Shown here: positions 43,124 through 52,651 of the stretch, piece by piece | Numbering within the stretch: the stretch's first letter is position 1 | How the letters are laid out: each line of letters begins with the position of its first letter | Assembly (NCBI RefSeq): GCF_000974425.1 | Contig: NZ_CP010429.1 | Coordinates: 434,001 to 498,000 of the forward strand | DNA length: 64,000 nt | Direction: 5' to 3' | Origin: Spirosoma radiotolerans | GTDB taxonomy: Bacteria > Bacteroidota > Bacteroidia > Cytophagales > Spirosomataceae | Position numbers and translations under genes: made by a program | Notes under the pieces: model-generated | The model's input: only the letters and a program-made list of their open reading frames with translations | Databases searched by the model: none | What the model was told of the DNA's origin: nothing

Positions 43124-43435
43124 TCAGCCAGAAATCTGCATTTCCAGCAGTGCATAACTAAGACTTTTGCCATGCGTGTCCATTGTGAGCGAGGTTGTAA
43201 CGCCACCAGTCAGTGCTTGTTGGCAGACAAACTGAAGCGCGGGCAGGTTGGGCAATTCGTACCGGATAATGTTACCTGCCACAATGTCGGCCAGATGCTG
43301 TTTGACGGCTTCCGCTGTGACCTGGGCGCAGAGTAACGGGTAATCGTCGGCTTTGTATGGAATGAGCGAGAGCGTCAGCGTATTGCCTTTGTCGCCCGCC
43401 CGGCTATGCGCGATGTCATAAAGTTTGATGGTCAT
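43124..43435 (-). CDS. AtuA-like small protein (AtuA C-terminal-type domain)
   Basis: 103 residues, apparently cytoplasmic. It begins KLYDIAHSRAGDKGNTLTLSLIPY and matches the small domain that is either fused to or encoded beside AtuA-family proteins. Its ATG overlaps the stop of the AtuA-family gene by 4 bp (ATGA), indicating coupled translation. It is the last gene of the CitMHS-AtuA operon. Reaction unknown. Confidence 0.82.
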   Translation of the reverse strand: MTIKLYDIAHSRAGDKGNTLTLSLIPYKADDYPLLCAQVTAEAVKQHLADIVAGNIIRYELPNLPALQFVCQQALTGGVTTSLTMDTHGKSLSYALLEMQISG

Positions 43436-44754
43436 GATTGAAATAGCGTTACCTGTGGCGTTAGTCGATGGCGGTCCAGGAGCGTCGAGACGATACCCAC
43501 CAGTTCATGAACGTACTTACGGGCTCCGCCCCCGCCGGCCGGGCCATTGGTGTAAAGAGCTTCGACTTCTTCGCCAACCAAAGCCGCCTGTTGCGCCGTT
43601 TTTGCTTTTGCGGCCACCCGAAGCCGAATCTCATAGGGGTCCGGATAATGTCCAAAGGCCGTTCGATGGACCGATGTGCTGCCAATGTAATCGATTCGTA
43701 AATCCGTGAACCGGTCTTTTAATCGTTCCTGGAGAATAACTCCGGCCAGTTTCGCCCGGCCAAGGGCGTTTGAACCGGCATAGGAAATTTCGCCTTCGCC
43801 GATAAAACCGGCTTCGTAGCCTACGCTGACTTTCAAGGTGTTGGGTCGGGATTGCCCACAACCCCCCGAAGCGCGGACCTGATTAGGACCCGTTTCAGCC
43901 AACCGAACCGACGTGAAATCGGCGACTACGTCGGGGGTCATGTAGCGGCTGGGATCCATTACTTCGTAAAGAAGCTGCTCTTTGGCAGTCATCAGACTTA
44001 AGGCCCCCCCGGTACCGGCTACTTTACTGAAAACGGCGGTGCCGTCGGACGAAACATCGGCAAAAGGATGTCCCAAGTGCGCCATGTCGGGCACGTCTTT
44101 GCGGCCCGGATCCGCGAAGTAGCCACCGGTGAGCTGACCGGCGCATTCCAATAAGTGCCCAATCACGGTACCCTGTCCTAATTGATCGTAATCATCCACC
44201 GACCAGCTAAACTCATGAACCAGCGGGGCTAAAAACAACGAGGGATCGGCCACGCGGCCCGTAATGATAATATCGGCATTCGTAGCCAGCGCCGGTAAAA
44301 TAGCATCGATACCCAGGTAGGCATTGGCCGAAACGAGCGTACCTGAATCGGCCAAGGGCTGGCTCGTTTCCAGTGCCGTTTCACGGCCCGAAAGCAGACT
44401 GAACACGTCGTCGCCGGTGACAGCGGCTACCGTTACCGAGAGCGATAAGCGTTGAGCGATGTCGACAATTTTTTGGGCAGCCGCCAGCGGATTAGCCGCG
44501 CCCATGTTGGTGATCAGGCGTACTTTCTTTTCCAGCAAATGGGGCAACAAACTTTCGATTCGGCGTTCCAGCAGCGGGTCGTAGCCCAGCGTGGCATCCT
44601 GCCGTTTCCGTTTCTGGGCCAGCGCAATGGTGCGTTCGGCCAGGCATTCCAGCACCAGATAGTCTAATTCACCATGCTGCACCAGAACAAGCGCTGGTTC
44701 GAGCCGATCGCCGGAGAAGCCGGCCCCGCACCCGATTCGGACGGTTGGTTTCAT
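43432..44754 (-). CDS. AtuA family protein (DUF1446)
   Basis: 440 residues from the ATG at 44754, which overlaps the transporter stop by 4 bp; a longer frame to 44817 has no such support. Motifs: VRIGCGAGFSGDR, LDYLVLECLAERT, ITGRVADPSLFLAP, GQGTVIGHLLECAGQLTGG. It belongs to the acyclic terpene utilisation AtuA family, whose reaction is not well defined. Coupling to a citrate-type transporter suggests it processes an imported carboxylic acid rather than a terpene. Confidence 0.85.
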   Translation of the reverse strand: MKPTVRIGCGAGFSGDRLEPALVLVQHGELDYLVLECLAERTIALAQKRKRQDATLGYDPLLERRIESLLPHLLEKKVRLITNMGAANPLAAAQKIVDIAQRLSLSVTVAAVTGDDVFSLLSGRETALETSQPLADSGTLVSANAYLGIDAILPALATNADIIITGRVADPSLFLAPLVHEFSWSVDDYDQLGQGTVIGHLLECAGQLTGGYFADPGRKDVPDMAHLGHPFADVSSDGTAVFSKVAGTGGALSLMTAKEQLLYEVMDPSRYMTPDVVADFTSVRLAETGPNQVRASGGCGQSRPNTLKVSVGYEAGFIGEGEISYAGSNALGRAKLAGVILQERLKDRFTDLRIDYIGSTSVHRTAFGHYPDPYEIRLRVAAKAKTAQQAALVGEEVEALYTNGPAGGGGARKYVHELVGIVSTLLDRHRLTPQVTLFQS

Positions 44755-46046
44755 AAATGAATGGAACCGGTTAACAGGGCTACCAGCGTCATGACGAGGG
44801 TTGTGCCGAAGGCCCATTTAAGAATAAATTTCTGATGATCGCCCAAATCCACGTCGGCCAGACCAACCAGCAGGAAGGTCGAGGCCGTGAGCGGACTAAC
44901 CGGAAACCCGACCGTCATCTGTCCCAGCAATGCGGCCCGACCAATTTCCAGCGGGTCGATACCGAATTGCGTGGCTGTCTGGCTCAGGATAGGAACCACC
45001 CCGAAATAATAGGCGTCGGGCGTGAAGAGCAGACTGGCGGGCATACTGGTGATGGCTGTCAGGGTGGGTAGCCAGGCCGCGTGTTGCTGGGGAATCAGCG
45101 AAACGACGGACGTGGCCATCGCGTCGATCATCTTGGAACCGGTCAGGATACCCGAAAAGACGCCTGCCGCAAAGATCATACTCGACACCATGAAAATGTT
45201 GTTGCCGTGGCTTCGGAGAACTTTCTGCTGATCGGGCAAGCGGGGGTAATTGATCAACAGCGCAACAATGGCGGCTGAAATAAACAGGGCCGGTGCCGGT
45301 ACCCACCCTTTCATCAACGTGGTGATGAGGGCAACGGTCAGCGCGGCATTGACCCAGAACAGGCGGGGTCGGCGAAACTGCCGCTGCTCATCGGTCAGGC
45401 TTTCCTGATGCACATAATCCAGGTCAATAATACCCAGACGTTTCCGTTCTTTTAATCCGAACCAGTAGGCCGCAAAAAGCACCCAGCCTATTCCGGCCAC
45501 AATCGCCGGAATATTGGGGTTGAACAACTGCGTGGCATCGGTTTTTAAGGTTGAAATAGCCCGCGCCGAGGTACCGGACCAGGGCACCAGGTGCATAGGT
45601 CCCACACTTAATGCGACGATGCCGGTCAAAATCAACCGATTGATTCCAAGCTGTTTGTAGATTGGCAAGAAGGCCGACATAACAATCATGAAGGTCGCTG
45701 TACCATCGCCGTCTAGGTGGACGATCATCGTCAACACGGCTGTTCCCAGAATGACTTTCAGCGGGTCGCCTTTCACGAAGCGGATGATGGCCGCAATGAT
45801 GGGGTCGAACAGGCCGACATCGAGCATGGTCCCGAAATACAGCACGGCAAACATGAGCAGAATACCCGTCGGGGCTACCTGCTTGATACCCGCCAAAATC
45901 ATTTCGCCCAATTCCTTCGGGCCCAATCCCGCCAGAAAGCCCATAATAACTGGCACCAACACCAGCGCCGTAATGACGGATAATCGTTTGGTGATAATCA
46001 GCACCAGGAAAACGGCAATGGTGGTAAAGCCAAGTAACGAAAGCAT
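44751..46046 (-). CDS. CitMHS family citrate-type transporter
   Basis: 431 residues with about 12 membrane segments. CitMHS-type motifs: LDGDGTATFMIVMSAFLPIY, GPMHLVPWSGTSARA and the late FTPDAYYFGVVPIL. Known members take up citrate as a metal complex in symport with protons. It is the first gene of a coupled three-gene operon with the AtuA-family pair. The true substrate here could be another di- or tricarboxylate. Confidence 0.88.
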   Translation of the reverse strand: MLSLLGFTTIAVFLVLIITKRLSVITALVLVPVIMGFLAGLGPKELGEMILAGIKQVAPTGILLMFAVLYFGTMLDVGLFDPIIAAIIRFVKGDPLKVILGTAVLTMIVHLDGDGTATFMIVMSAFLPIYKQLGINRLILTGIVALSVGPMHLVPWSGTSARAISTLKTDATQLFNPNIPAIVAGIGWVLFAAYWFGLKERKRLGIIDLDYVHQESLTDEQRQFRRPRLFWVNAALTVALITTLMKGWVPAPALFISAAIVALLINYPRLPDQQKVLRSHGNNIFMVSSMIFAAGVFSGILTGSKMIDAMATSVVSLIPQQHAAWLPTLTAITSMPASLLFTPDAYYFGVVPILSQTATQFGIDPLEIGRAALLGQMTVGFPVSPLTASTFLLVGLADVDLGDHQKFILKWAFGTTLVMTLVALLTGSIHL

Positions 46047-46133
46047 GGGGTGAGTTTAGGTGGATAAGGTTATTTTTTATTTGGATAAACTGGTTTTTTA
46101 GGGTAGGAAGCTGTTTGAACCTTTATTCGAATA

Positions 46134-46224
46134 GCCTTTTGTCATCCCGACAAAGCAGGGATCTTCTGGTGAGGCTGAAAACTCCTGCTACCGAAGACCC
46201 TCCTTTGTCGGGATGGCAAAAAGC
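46134..46224. repeat. REP-like inverted repeat, about 32-bp arms
   Basis: The arms at 46134-46166 and 46193-46224 are reverse complements with a few mismatches and a one-base bulge. The core GTCATCCCGACAAAG is close to that of the element at 29511. It lies between the carboxylesterase stop and the transporter start and probably separates the two transcripts. Confidence 0.8.
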
Positions 46225-46238
46225 CTGCTAAGCCTCTT

Positions 46239-47876
46239 TTACATCGTTTTTCCCGTAGCGATCTGCAACAGGTCTTTATCGGGATGGTTTTTTACCTGAT
46301 TTGTATTGTCGAGAATCATGGTAGCCCCATTTTCGGGCGTATAGGCAGGCCAGGTTGGTAAGCCTTTATGGTTCGGATTGCCCGTTCTGGCAAACGCAAT
46401 CCAGGCCCGGCTCATTTTGTCGGCTAGTGTATGGGCCGCTTTGCCACCGCCCGTCATTTCTTCGCAAAGGTCAATGTTGTCGAACACAAAGGGGAGTTCC
46501 ATACAGTGCATGGATTTGTAGATACCATCCATCACCGGCGACTGCCAGGTAAACAGATACATATACACTGGGGCAGCTCCCGGAATGGCTTTCGCATTGG
46601 CCTGCTGAACTGTAAGCGGCCGGAAGTTGACGTCAATGTCCGTATAATCAGAGGGTTTGACCGTTTCGGGGTACGCCTTCTTCACGGCGGCCATGTACGC
46701 GTCTGCTTTATCGCCATATTTTTTCTGCAGGTTAGCCTTGGCACCTTCCATGTTCAGGTCACGGGTACTTGGATTGAAAGGGGTAAACTCATTTTTGGTC
46801 GATCCTACAAGCAATGGAATCGATTTTGCTAAGGCTATCGCGGCTGGTTCATTGGGTTGATTGGGCAGAAAGTTTCCGTCGTGAACAGGTCCCCAGCCTA
46901 GTCCGGCGGCTGATTTTCCGTCGGCTTTCAATTGGTCGGCTACTTTACGAATCGCTTTTTTGCTGGCTGCATTCAGCCGCTCGTACGGTATTTTTTGCAG
47001 TGAATCGATCTGATTCGCCTGCAGGTTTAGTTCACTGAGTAGTGCTGCACCTACTTTCCGGGCCAGCTCGCTTTCGGTGAAGCTGGTGATGTAACTGCCG
47101 CTTTGAACAATAGCTTTTTGAAACAGACCTTTCGCGGAAGGGGCATTCATCAGGCTGGTTACTTTGCCACCCCCGCCCGACTGGCCGAAGATGGTTACGT
47201 TGCCGGGATCACCGCCAAACTGAGCGATATTCTGATGCACCCACTGCAAGGCAGCCACTAAATCCATCAGGCCCGCATTGGCAGAATTTTTATACTTGTC
47301 TCCGTAAGCTGACAAATCCAGATAACCCAGCACGTTTAAGCGGTGATTTACCGTAACAACAACCACGTCTCCTTTTTTGGTCAGGTTTTCGCCATCGTAT
47401 GACGGTAGCTCAACCGAAGAACCGGCCGTAAATCCGCCCCCGTGTAGCCAGACCATGACAGGGCGTCCAGCAGTGCCTTTTTTACTAGTATTTATATCGG
47501 GCGTCCAGACGTTTAGGCTTAGACAGTTTTCGTTGGTGTATCCCCAATTGTGATGAAAGGGAAATTCAATCTCATCGTAGGTGGTCGTGGTTACGTCCAT
47601 TGGGCAAACGGGTCCGTACGTCATCGACGAGCGAACGCCCGTCCACGAATCAGGTTTAGTGGGCGCCATGAAGCGTTCTGCCTTGGCGTAGGGAATTCCT
47701 TTGAACGTAAACGTGCCGTTGTGGACATACCCCCGGACCGAACCGGATTCGGTGGGTACAGTAGCGATGCCTTTACCGGCCACAATGGGGTCGGTCGATT
47801 CGGTTTTAGCCTGTCCAGCAACCAGCAGTGGGAACATGATCACCAGCAGGGACGAAAGGGTTGTTTTGATTTTCAT
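46239..47876 (-). CDS. Secreted type B carboxylesterase
   Basis: 545 residues from the ATG at 47876, which starts a proper signal peptide (ends LLVAGQ); a longer frame to 48017 has an implausible N-terminus. Type B features: FKGIPYA, ENCLSLNVWTP, the oxyanion motif WLHGGGF, nucleophile S233 in IFGQSGGGG (usually GESAGG) and the late His in MHCMELPFVF. It hydrolyses carboxylic esters; the natural substrate is unknown. It lies 71 bp downstream of the CE1 esterase gene, probably in the same transcript. Confidence 0.88.
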   Translation of the reverse strand: MKIKTTLSSLLVIMFPLLVAGQAKTESTDPIVAGKGIATVPTESGSVRGYVHNGTFTFKGIPYAKAERFMAPTKPDSWTGVRSSMTYGPVCPMDVTTTTYDEIEFPFHHNWGYTNENCLSLNVWTPDINTSKKGTAGRPVMVWLHGGGFTAGSSVELPSYDGENLTKKGDVVVVTVNHRLNVLGYLDLSAYGDKYKNSANAGLMDLVAALQWVHQNIAQFGGDPGNVTIFGQSGGGGKVTSLMNAPSAKGLFQKAIVQSGSYITSFTESELARKVGAALLSELNLQANQIDSLQKIPYERLNAASKKAIRKVADQLKADGKSAAGLGWGPVHDGNFLPNQPNEPAAIALAKSIPLLVGSTKNEFTPFNPSTRDLNMEGAKANLQKKYGDKADAYMAAVKKAYPETVKPSDYTDIDVNFRPLTVQQANAKAIPGAAPVYMYLFTWQSPVMDGIYKSMHCMELPFVFDNIDLCEEMTGGGKAAHTLADKMSRAWIAFARTGNPNHKGLPTWPAYTPENGATMILDNTNQVKNHPDKDLLQIATGKTM

Positions 47877-47947
47877 GAATAGTATTGGTTGACTAGTATT
47901 TTGAAAATTGGGAATGGGTGATGTAGTCGTGATAATGGATTGACGAC

Positions 47948-48838
47948 TTAATTTCCGTTCAGCACTTTGCTGAAAAACAGTACTTGGTAGGGGAGGGCGT
48001 TTTGCCAGAATTCCCAACTGTGACCGCCGGGTCGTTCGCTGTAATCGTGGGGTGTCTGATTGAAAACCAGCCGACGATGCAACTCCCGGTTGGGCTCGAT
48101 CAGAAAATCATCCACACCACAGTCGATGACCAGCTTCAACCCGTTCGTCTTCATTTTGTCGGCCATACCCACCACTGAATAAGCGGCCCATCCGTCGGGC
48201 GACTGGCTGAACGGTCCCAGAATCTTTTCAAATTCTGCCCTGATATTTTTGGCCGCATCGGGTGGAAGTTTCCAGGTGTTCATATCCAGATTCAGTGCTC
48301 CGCTCATGCTACCCGCTGCACAGTATAGGTCGGGGTGGCGTGTGGCTAGGTACAACCCGCCATAGCCACCCATCGATAGGCCCGTGATCACCCGGCCTTT
48401 TGGAGTGCGGATGGTACGGTACGTATTGTCAATTTTAGCGATAACTTCTTTGGTCAGGTAGGTTTCAAACTGGCTGTCCCTGACAACGGGGCTATCCAGA
48501 TAATAACTGAATACTTCGCCTTCCGGCATGACAATGATGAGGTTGTACTGGTCGGCGAGTCGGTGAATCAGGGTTTTATCAGGTGTTTTGAGAATCCAGT
48601 CGTTAAAGTGGCCGTAGCCGCCGTGGAGCAGATAGAGCACCGGATACGTCGTTTTACTTTTTCCGGCAGTTGAATAAGACTCGGGCAAAACGACCACTGC
48701 CCGCAGGTTCTTTTTCATCACGACGCTGGGCACATCCAGTGAATCGACTTTGGCCGCATAAAGTGGAAAGGTTAGCAGAAAACTCATGAAAAAGAGTAAC
48801 TGCCGAATTGAGTGCGTAGGCTGTTTTACTGCATGCAT
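47948..48838 (-). CDS. CE1-type secreted esterase
   Basis: 296 residues from the ATG at 48838; an N-terminal extension to 48931 looks non-native. The signal region (QLLFFMSFLLTFPLYAAK) is followed directly by the esterase domain without the E-set module of the 36-41 kb paralogues. S155 in TGLSMGGYGG, Asp in CGVDDFL and His in PGGHSWEFW form the expected triad. The oxyanion motif is YLLHGGYG. Upstream gene of a two-esterase minus-strand unit. Likely feruloyl- or acetyl-esterase type. Confidence 0.85.
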   Translation of the reverse strand: MHAVKQPTHSIRQLLFFMSFLLTFPLYAAKVDSLDVPSVVMKKNLRAVVVLPESYSTAGKSKTTYPVLYLLHGGYGHFNDWILKTPDKTLIHRLADQYNLIIVMPEGEVFSYYLDSPVVRDSQFETYLTKEVIAKIDNTYRTIRTPKGRVITGLSMGGYGGLYLATRHPDLYCAAGSMSGALNLDMNTWKLPPDAAKNIRAEFEKILGPFSQSPDGWAAYSVVGMADKMKTNGLKLVIDCGVDDFLIEPNRELHRRLVFNQTPHDYSERPGGHSWEFWQNALPYQVLFFSKVLNGN

Positions 48839-49088
48839 ACTTGGCTGGTAAATTTTTGACGTTGATACCGGTTCAATACCGTTGTGGATGGGAGATTCTG
48901 ATTGAGCTTTATTTGTTATTCTTTTGTACAAAAAGAAGAGTTGGTCAAATATAAGTGCGCGCTCAGTCTTATCATGCTGTTTTGAGTAGGGATGTGCTGT
49001 TATCAGGTTTATTAAATGAAGCTGTATCTTTAGGAAATTTCAGTAAGACTACGGAATTTTCATAAACGCCTAGAAACGAGTGTATTAA

Positions 49089-50345
49089 ATGAAAATAAAG
49101 ACGGGTAAGGAGGAAATCGGGTACTTACTTGAGAAAGTCATAGACACGCATGAACGCACGACGGGTCAACGGATTATCCGAAATACAAATCCAAAAAACT
49201 ACGAGGACATAGCCAGGCTACTTAGTTCGATCAGCAACGAATTACCCAACACAGCCCAGCAGTTGGACCACGATCTGTACCCACCTGACCCTAATCCGAA
49301 ACAGGTCGACTACCCGCACCGAAAATATGACATAACGGGCGTTCAGGTAAAAGATGCTTATCATCAACTCGTGGCTAATCCACGGTCGTTTCTGGTCGAT
49401 GCCTGCTACATTTATCTATATGGCGTAGGTCGAAAAGGATTTAGCCAAAATCCGCGGGATACCCATCTTATCGAGGGAGTCGATGCATCTGTAGCGTTGC
49501 AGTTGGATGAGCAGGAAGCCCTTCGGCAGCAGTTGGCCACTTACCAGCAAGAGCAATTGGCCACGACAAAGCAATTAAAGGAAGATTTTAGGAAGAAGAA
49601 ACGACTGTTGCTGGTCGGTTTGCTCCTTTGTCTGTCCTTACTCGGCCTTATCAGCGCTCGCTGGGTGGCCGACCGAAACGAATGGGCTACCGTTCGTAAA
49701 GACCTGAATATTCTGCCTTACCAACCTACGCAGGCCGAGATTGACAGCCTGTCGGGGATTTGGCTGTACTATACAGGGGCGCCCCAGGCACGGGCCAACG
49801 ACCCCAACCGGTTTCATCAGGTGGCCAATAATCTCGTGGAGATTAGCTATAAAAATGGGTATTTCATTTTTAACCGACACGGGGCCAACATCGACCATAT
49901 CGGTTACATGCAGTTCGAAGCACCGGCGCTGGTATCTATTTATTCGCGGGTGAAGAACAACAGTGGTAACGTAGAATCGCCCATTCATGCCCTGTTACGC
50001 CTAGATAAAGGAAAGAGCTACCTTACCAGCATTGCCACCACCTGGAGTTTCGATATGGGTGACGGCAATGATATGATCGGCATCCGGAATGTGTTTATTA
50101 AGCAAGGCAAAGGTGGGTCACTGGAAGAAATTACCAATACGCCGGAAAATGCGAACTGCCATTGTAAGATTATGAAATGGGTTCAGTCGAACAATCAGAT
50201 AAAAACATTTCAGTTGAAATACCGCTTACTGGATACCCTGGCCAACGAATCCTTAAAAGCGCTGATAGACGAGAAAAGTATTCTCTTGCGAGAGCCCCGT
50301 GAGGGCGTTATTCTTACTCCCGCCCTGCAGAAGGATAAGTTTTAG
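49089..50345 (+). CDS. Unknown single-pass membrane protein
   Basis: 418 residues with no recognised family. Residues 1-125 form a soluble N-terminal domain (LLEKVIDTHERTTGQRI, HRKYDITGVQVKDAYHQL, DACYIYLYGVGRKGF). Residues about 138-170 are a Gln/Glu-rich coiled coil. Residues 173-192 are one membrane helix preceded by FRKKKR. Residues 195-418 form a second domain (LSGIWLYYTG, WSFDMGDGND, NCHCKIMKW). The positive-inside rule puts the N-domain in the cytoplasm and the C-domain outside. This looks like a signal-relay or sensor layout, which is inference. It stands alone. Confidence 0.7.
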   Translation: MKIKTGKEEIGYLLEKVIDTHERTTGQRIIRNTNPKNYEDIARLLSSISNELPNTAQQLDHDLYPPDPNPKQVDYPHRKYDITGVQVKDAYHQLVANPRSFLVDACYIYLYGVGRKGFSQNPRDTHLIEGVDASVALQLDEQEALRQQLATYQQEQLATTKQLKEDFRKKKRLLLVGLLLCLSLLGLISARWVADRNEWATVRKDLNILPYQPTQAEIDSLSGIWLYYTGAPQARANDPNRFHQVANNLVEISYKNGYFIFNRHGANIDHIGYMQFEAPALVSIYSRVKNNSGNVESPIHALLRLDKGKSYLTSIATTWSFDMGDGNDMIGIRNVFIKQGKGGSLEEITNTPENANCHCKIMKWVQSNNQIKTFQLKYRLLDTLANESLKALIDEKSILLREPREGVILTPALQKDKF

Positions 50346-50688
50346 GCGATAGGCATATGCCAACAGAATTCATTATCTGTTTGACATAAACATGAGCAAG
50401 TGCTACGACTTTACCTAGTATGTTCCAGGTTGTTAGATTCTAAAACGAGTAAGGCTATAAACTGATATTTCTGGTTTATGGCGACTAACTATTAGGTAAC
50501 GATTTGAACGGAACCCTGGTCATTGTTCCATGCAGTCAGGGTCATAATCTATTAAAGGAAAACTCACTATTTTAAGAGTCAAGGTTACTGTAGCCTTGAC
50601 TTTTTAATTAGCTTTCATAAGTTTTATTAAACGTTTTCACCCCTTTTTTTCGTTATATGATTAAAAAACATCTTTAAATAGTACTACC
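50346..50688. other. Intergenic region
   Basis: 343 bp. Apart from the terminator listed at 50577-50605 I see no gene or RNA. The stretch just before the next ATG is AT-rich and may hold its promoter. Confidence 0.4.
50577..50605 (+). terminator. Intrinsic terminator
   Basis: AGTCAAGG (50577-50584) pairs with CCTTGACT (50594-50601) over a 9-base loop, and the final T begins a T-run. It lies 230 bp after the membrane-protein gene and 85 bp before the next start. Confidence 0.75.
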
Positions 50689-50973
50689 ATGATTACCGAG
50701 TCACACAATCTCATCCCCACCCTTACTCGAGGAGACATCCAACACTATGTTGCGACGCATGAGTTTAACGAGATTGGCGAGCAGCAGTGGTTTCGGCTCA
50801 TCCCCCACGGCGTGGAGCTGTTTCGTACCCCCGAGTACGGTTTTCTATCGGGTACCGAGTTAACAATAGGCGATATATTGTGGATAGCGTCCGGGCTTAG
50901 TACCGGTTACCAGGCGAGGCCCTATGAGGCTGACCCTATCCTAAGTTCAAACTTTACCGCCATGCAGCAGTAA
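50689..50973 (+). CDS. Unknown small protein
   Basis: 94 residues, soluble, no family recognised. Notable stretches are HEFNEIGEQQWFRLIPHGVELFRTPEYG and LTIGDILWIASGL. It has its own terminators on both sides, so it is a single-gene unit, which supports it being real. Confidence 0.55.
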   Translation: MITESHNLIPTLTRGDIQHYVATHEFNEIGEQQWFRLIPHGVELFRTPEYGFLSGTELTIGDILWIASGLSTGYQARPYEADPILSSNFTAMQQ

Positions 50974-51000
50974 ATGATAGATAATCAGTTGATTCTATAA

Positions 51001-51036
51001 CTAAACAGGCCCGGCTAAATCACCGGGCCTGTTTAG
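51001..51036. terminator. Strong bidirectional terminator
   Basis: CTAAACAGGCCCGG (51001-51014) and CCGGGCCTGTTTAG (51023-51036) are perfect 14-bp inverted arms around an 8-base loop. They lie between the convergent genes at 50973 and 51239. The remaining bases up to 51238 show nothing else. Confidence 0.85.
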
Positions 51037-51238
51037 TTATTCTCTAACTCTTCTCATTATTGAGATCGTGTTTTTGGTTGATCGCTGCCAAGTCACTATT
51101 TAAAAATGTAAACCTCTATCCATCCAGGCCCATAACCTGCTCGCCAGGCATAGCCTCGGTGAGGATAACGTCAGGCTTGTAAGCCCGCAGTCGACATAGA
51201 ACTGGATAACCGCTTGGTTGACCAGCCACGTAGCTCCT

Positions 51239-51808
51239 TTAAATCGAGGATGGCTGAGCCGACGGTGTTTGAGCAGCATAGCCCTGCGTAGCGAGCATAG
51301 CTCCCATTTGGCCATAAGCGGCCGGATCTGCTGGCGCCCAAGTAGCCAACCCATCCACATACCGATTGAACATACTGAAAGCGGCTGAAATCAACACCGT
51401 ATCATGGATATCTTGATCGGTCGCACCCTGTTGGCGAGCTGTGGTAATTTGCTCAGGGCTGACACACTGACCACCCTGCCGCACACTATCTGCAATGACA
51501 AGCAGCGCTTTGAGTTTAGCCGATATAGGAGCGGTTGTGGGATCCTCCCAGGTTTGGGCAACGGTCTGCTTCTCTGGCCCCAGCACATAGTCGGCAACAG
51601 CGCCGTGGCAGGTTGAACAAAATAGGCACTCATTACGCTTGGATACGTAGGAAGCAATCAACTCCCGCTCCCCTTGGGTCAATGAGTCACTGGCGTTAGT
51701 GCGTAAGAGCACTTCGGCTAAATCGTTCAGCGGTTTGGCGGTCTGGGGGCTAAAAGCCATGGGTCCTGTAATACCGGGTAGTCCTTCGGCTAATTGAATA
51801 TGGGGCAT
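51239..51808 (-). CDS. AhpD-like carboxymuconolactone decarboxylase-family protein
   Basis: 189 residues, cytoplasmic. The AhpD-type redox motif C64-S-T-C67-H68 lies in NECLFCSTCHGA, with an extra C61. This is the peroxidase-related CMD subgroup. Residues about 100-160 complete the helical fold (ALLVIADSVRQGG, DIHDTVLISAAFSMFNRYVDGLA). Probable role: peroxide or alkylhydroperoxide reduction. It stands alone, with a long gap upstream. Confidence 0.85.
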   Translation of the reverse strand: MPHIQLAEGLPGITGPMAFSPQTAKPLNDLAEVLLRTNASDSLTQGERELIASYVSKRNECLFCSTCHGAVADYVLGPEKQTVAQTWEDPTTAPISAKLKALLVIADSVRQGGQCVSPEQITTARQQGATDQDIHDTVLISAAFSMFNRYVDGLATWAPADPAAYGQMGAMLATQGYAAQTPSAQPSSI

Positions 51809-52651
51809 TGGATCAACGAGTTAAGTCAAAGATCCAGGCAAGATAATACTGCTTTTTGGGAGAGGCAATGCTGTATCAGTTAAGAATCAATGAATCTTGC
51901 GGGGCCGTGGTTTATTTTTGCCCCTAGTGGTAAGATGTAGAATTTTAGAGTCGTTGACTAATTTGACCCTGAACGGTTTCAAGGTCAGAAGTCATTAACC
52001 CAATCAGTCAATTGGCTTTGAAAAGACGTTCACTTATCGAGCCTTTAACGAAATGTCTAGTACACGAATGCTTATTATTTATCTTTTTTGTCAACTGTGA
52101 CCGGCATTAACCGACTCCTGATAAACCAGCCGTACGGTCCATGAATAAAACCGGCACGTATGCCAGGAAAAACAGACTTCCCCGGTAAAGGGCTGCTAGT
52201 AGGGTGCCTGAAAGTATTGGTTGCATCTGAATAGGGGCACAAAACGCTTTTTTCAATTACAGTAACCAGGCTTAGTATTCAGACGGTTAAGTTTATCCAA
52301 AACAAAAATTGCTCCCTTCCTGTTTAATTCACCCTGTAAGCGGTCAATAGGGCAGAGGACCGCCCATTTCCTGACGGATTCACCTTCGACCGGCTAGTAA
52401 TACGTATTTCCCCAAACTTACACCTGCTAATTTAAAGCGCATCATTATGCAGTCGGGGCTGGTTTAGCACACGCAACTGATGAAACCTGGTACCAATGAG
52501 AAGGTTAATTTTGCCGCACTCTCAAAAACTGGTAATATTGTCAACCGGTACGAAGCCGTCAGGCTGGCAATGGCAGAACAGGCAACAGCAGCAAAAAATA
52601 GCGGATGTCAGTTTGTTGGTGACAGACCATGACGGACACCTGAATTTCGTA
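51809..52651. other. Intergenic region of about 840 bp
   Basis: No convincing gene or RNA. The frame open from 52496 into the next gene encodes a low-complexity Q-rich stretch and is probably untranslated. Promoters for both divergent neighbours must lie here. Confidence 0.4.

Noticed and set aside
52496-52651. N-terminal extension of the DUF3575-like protein
   Set aside because: It would put 52 residues of Q-rich, non-conserved sequence before a perfect signal peptide. The ATG at 52652 is the better start.
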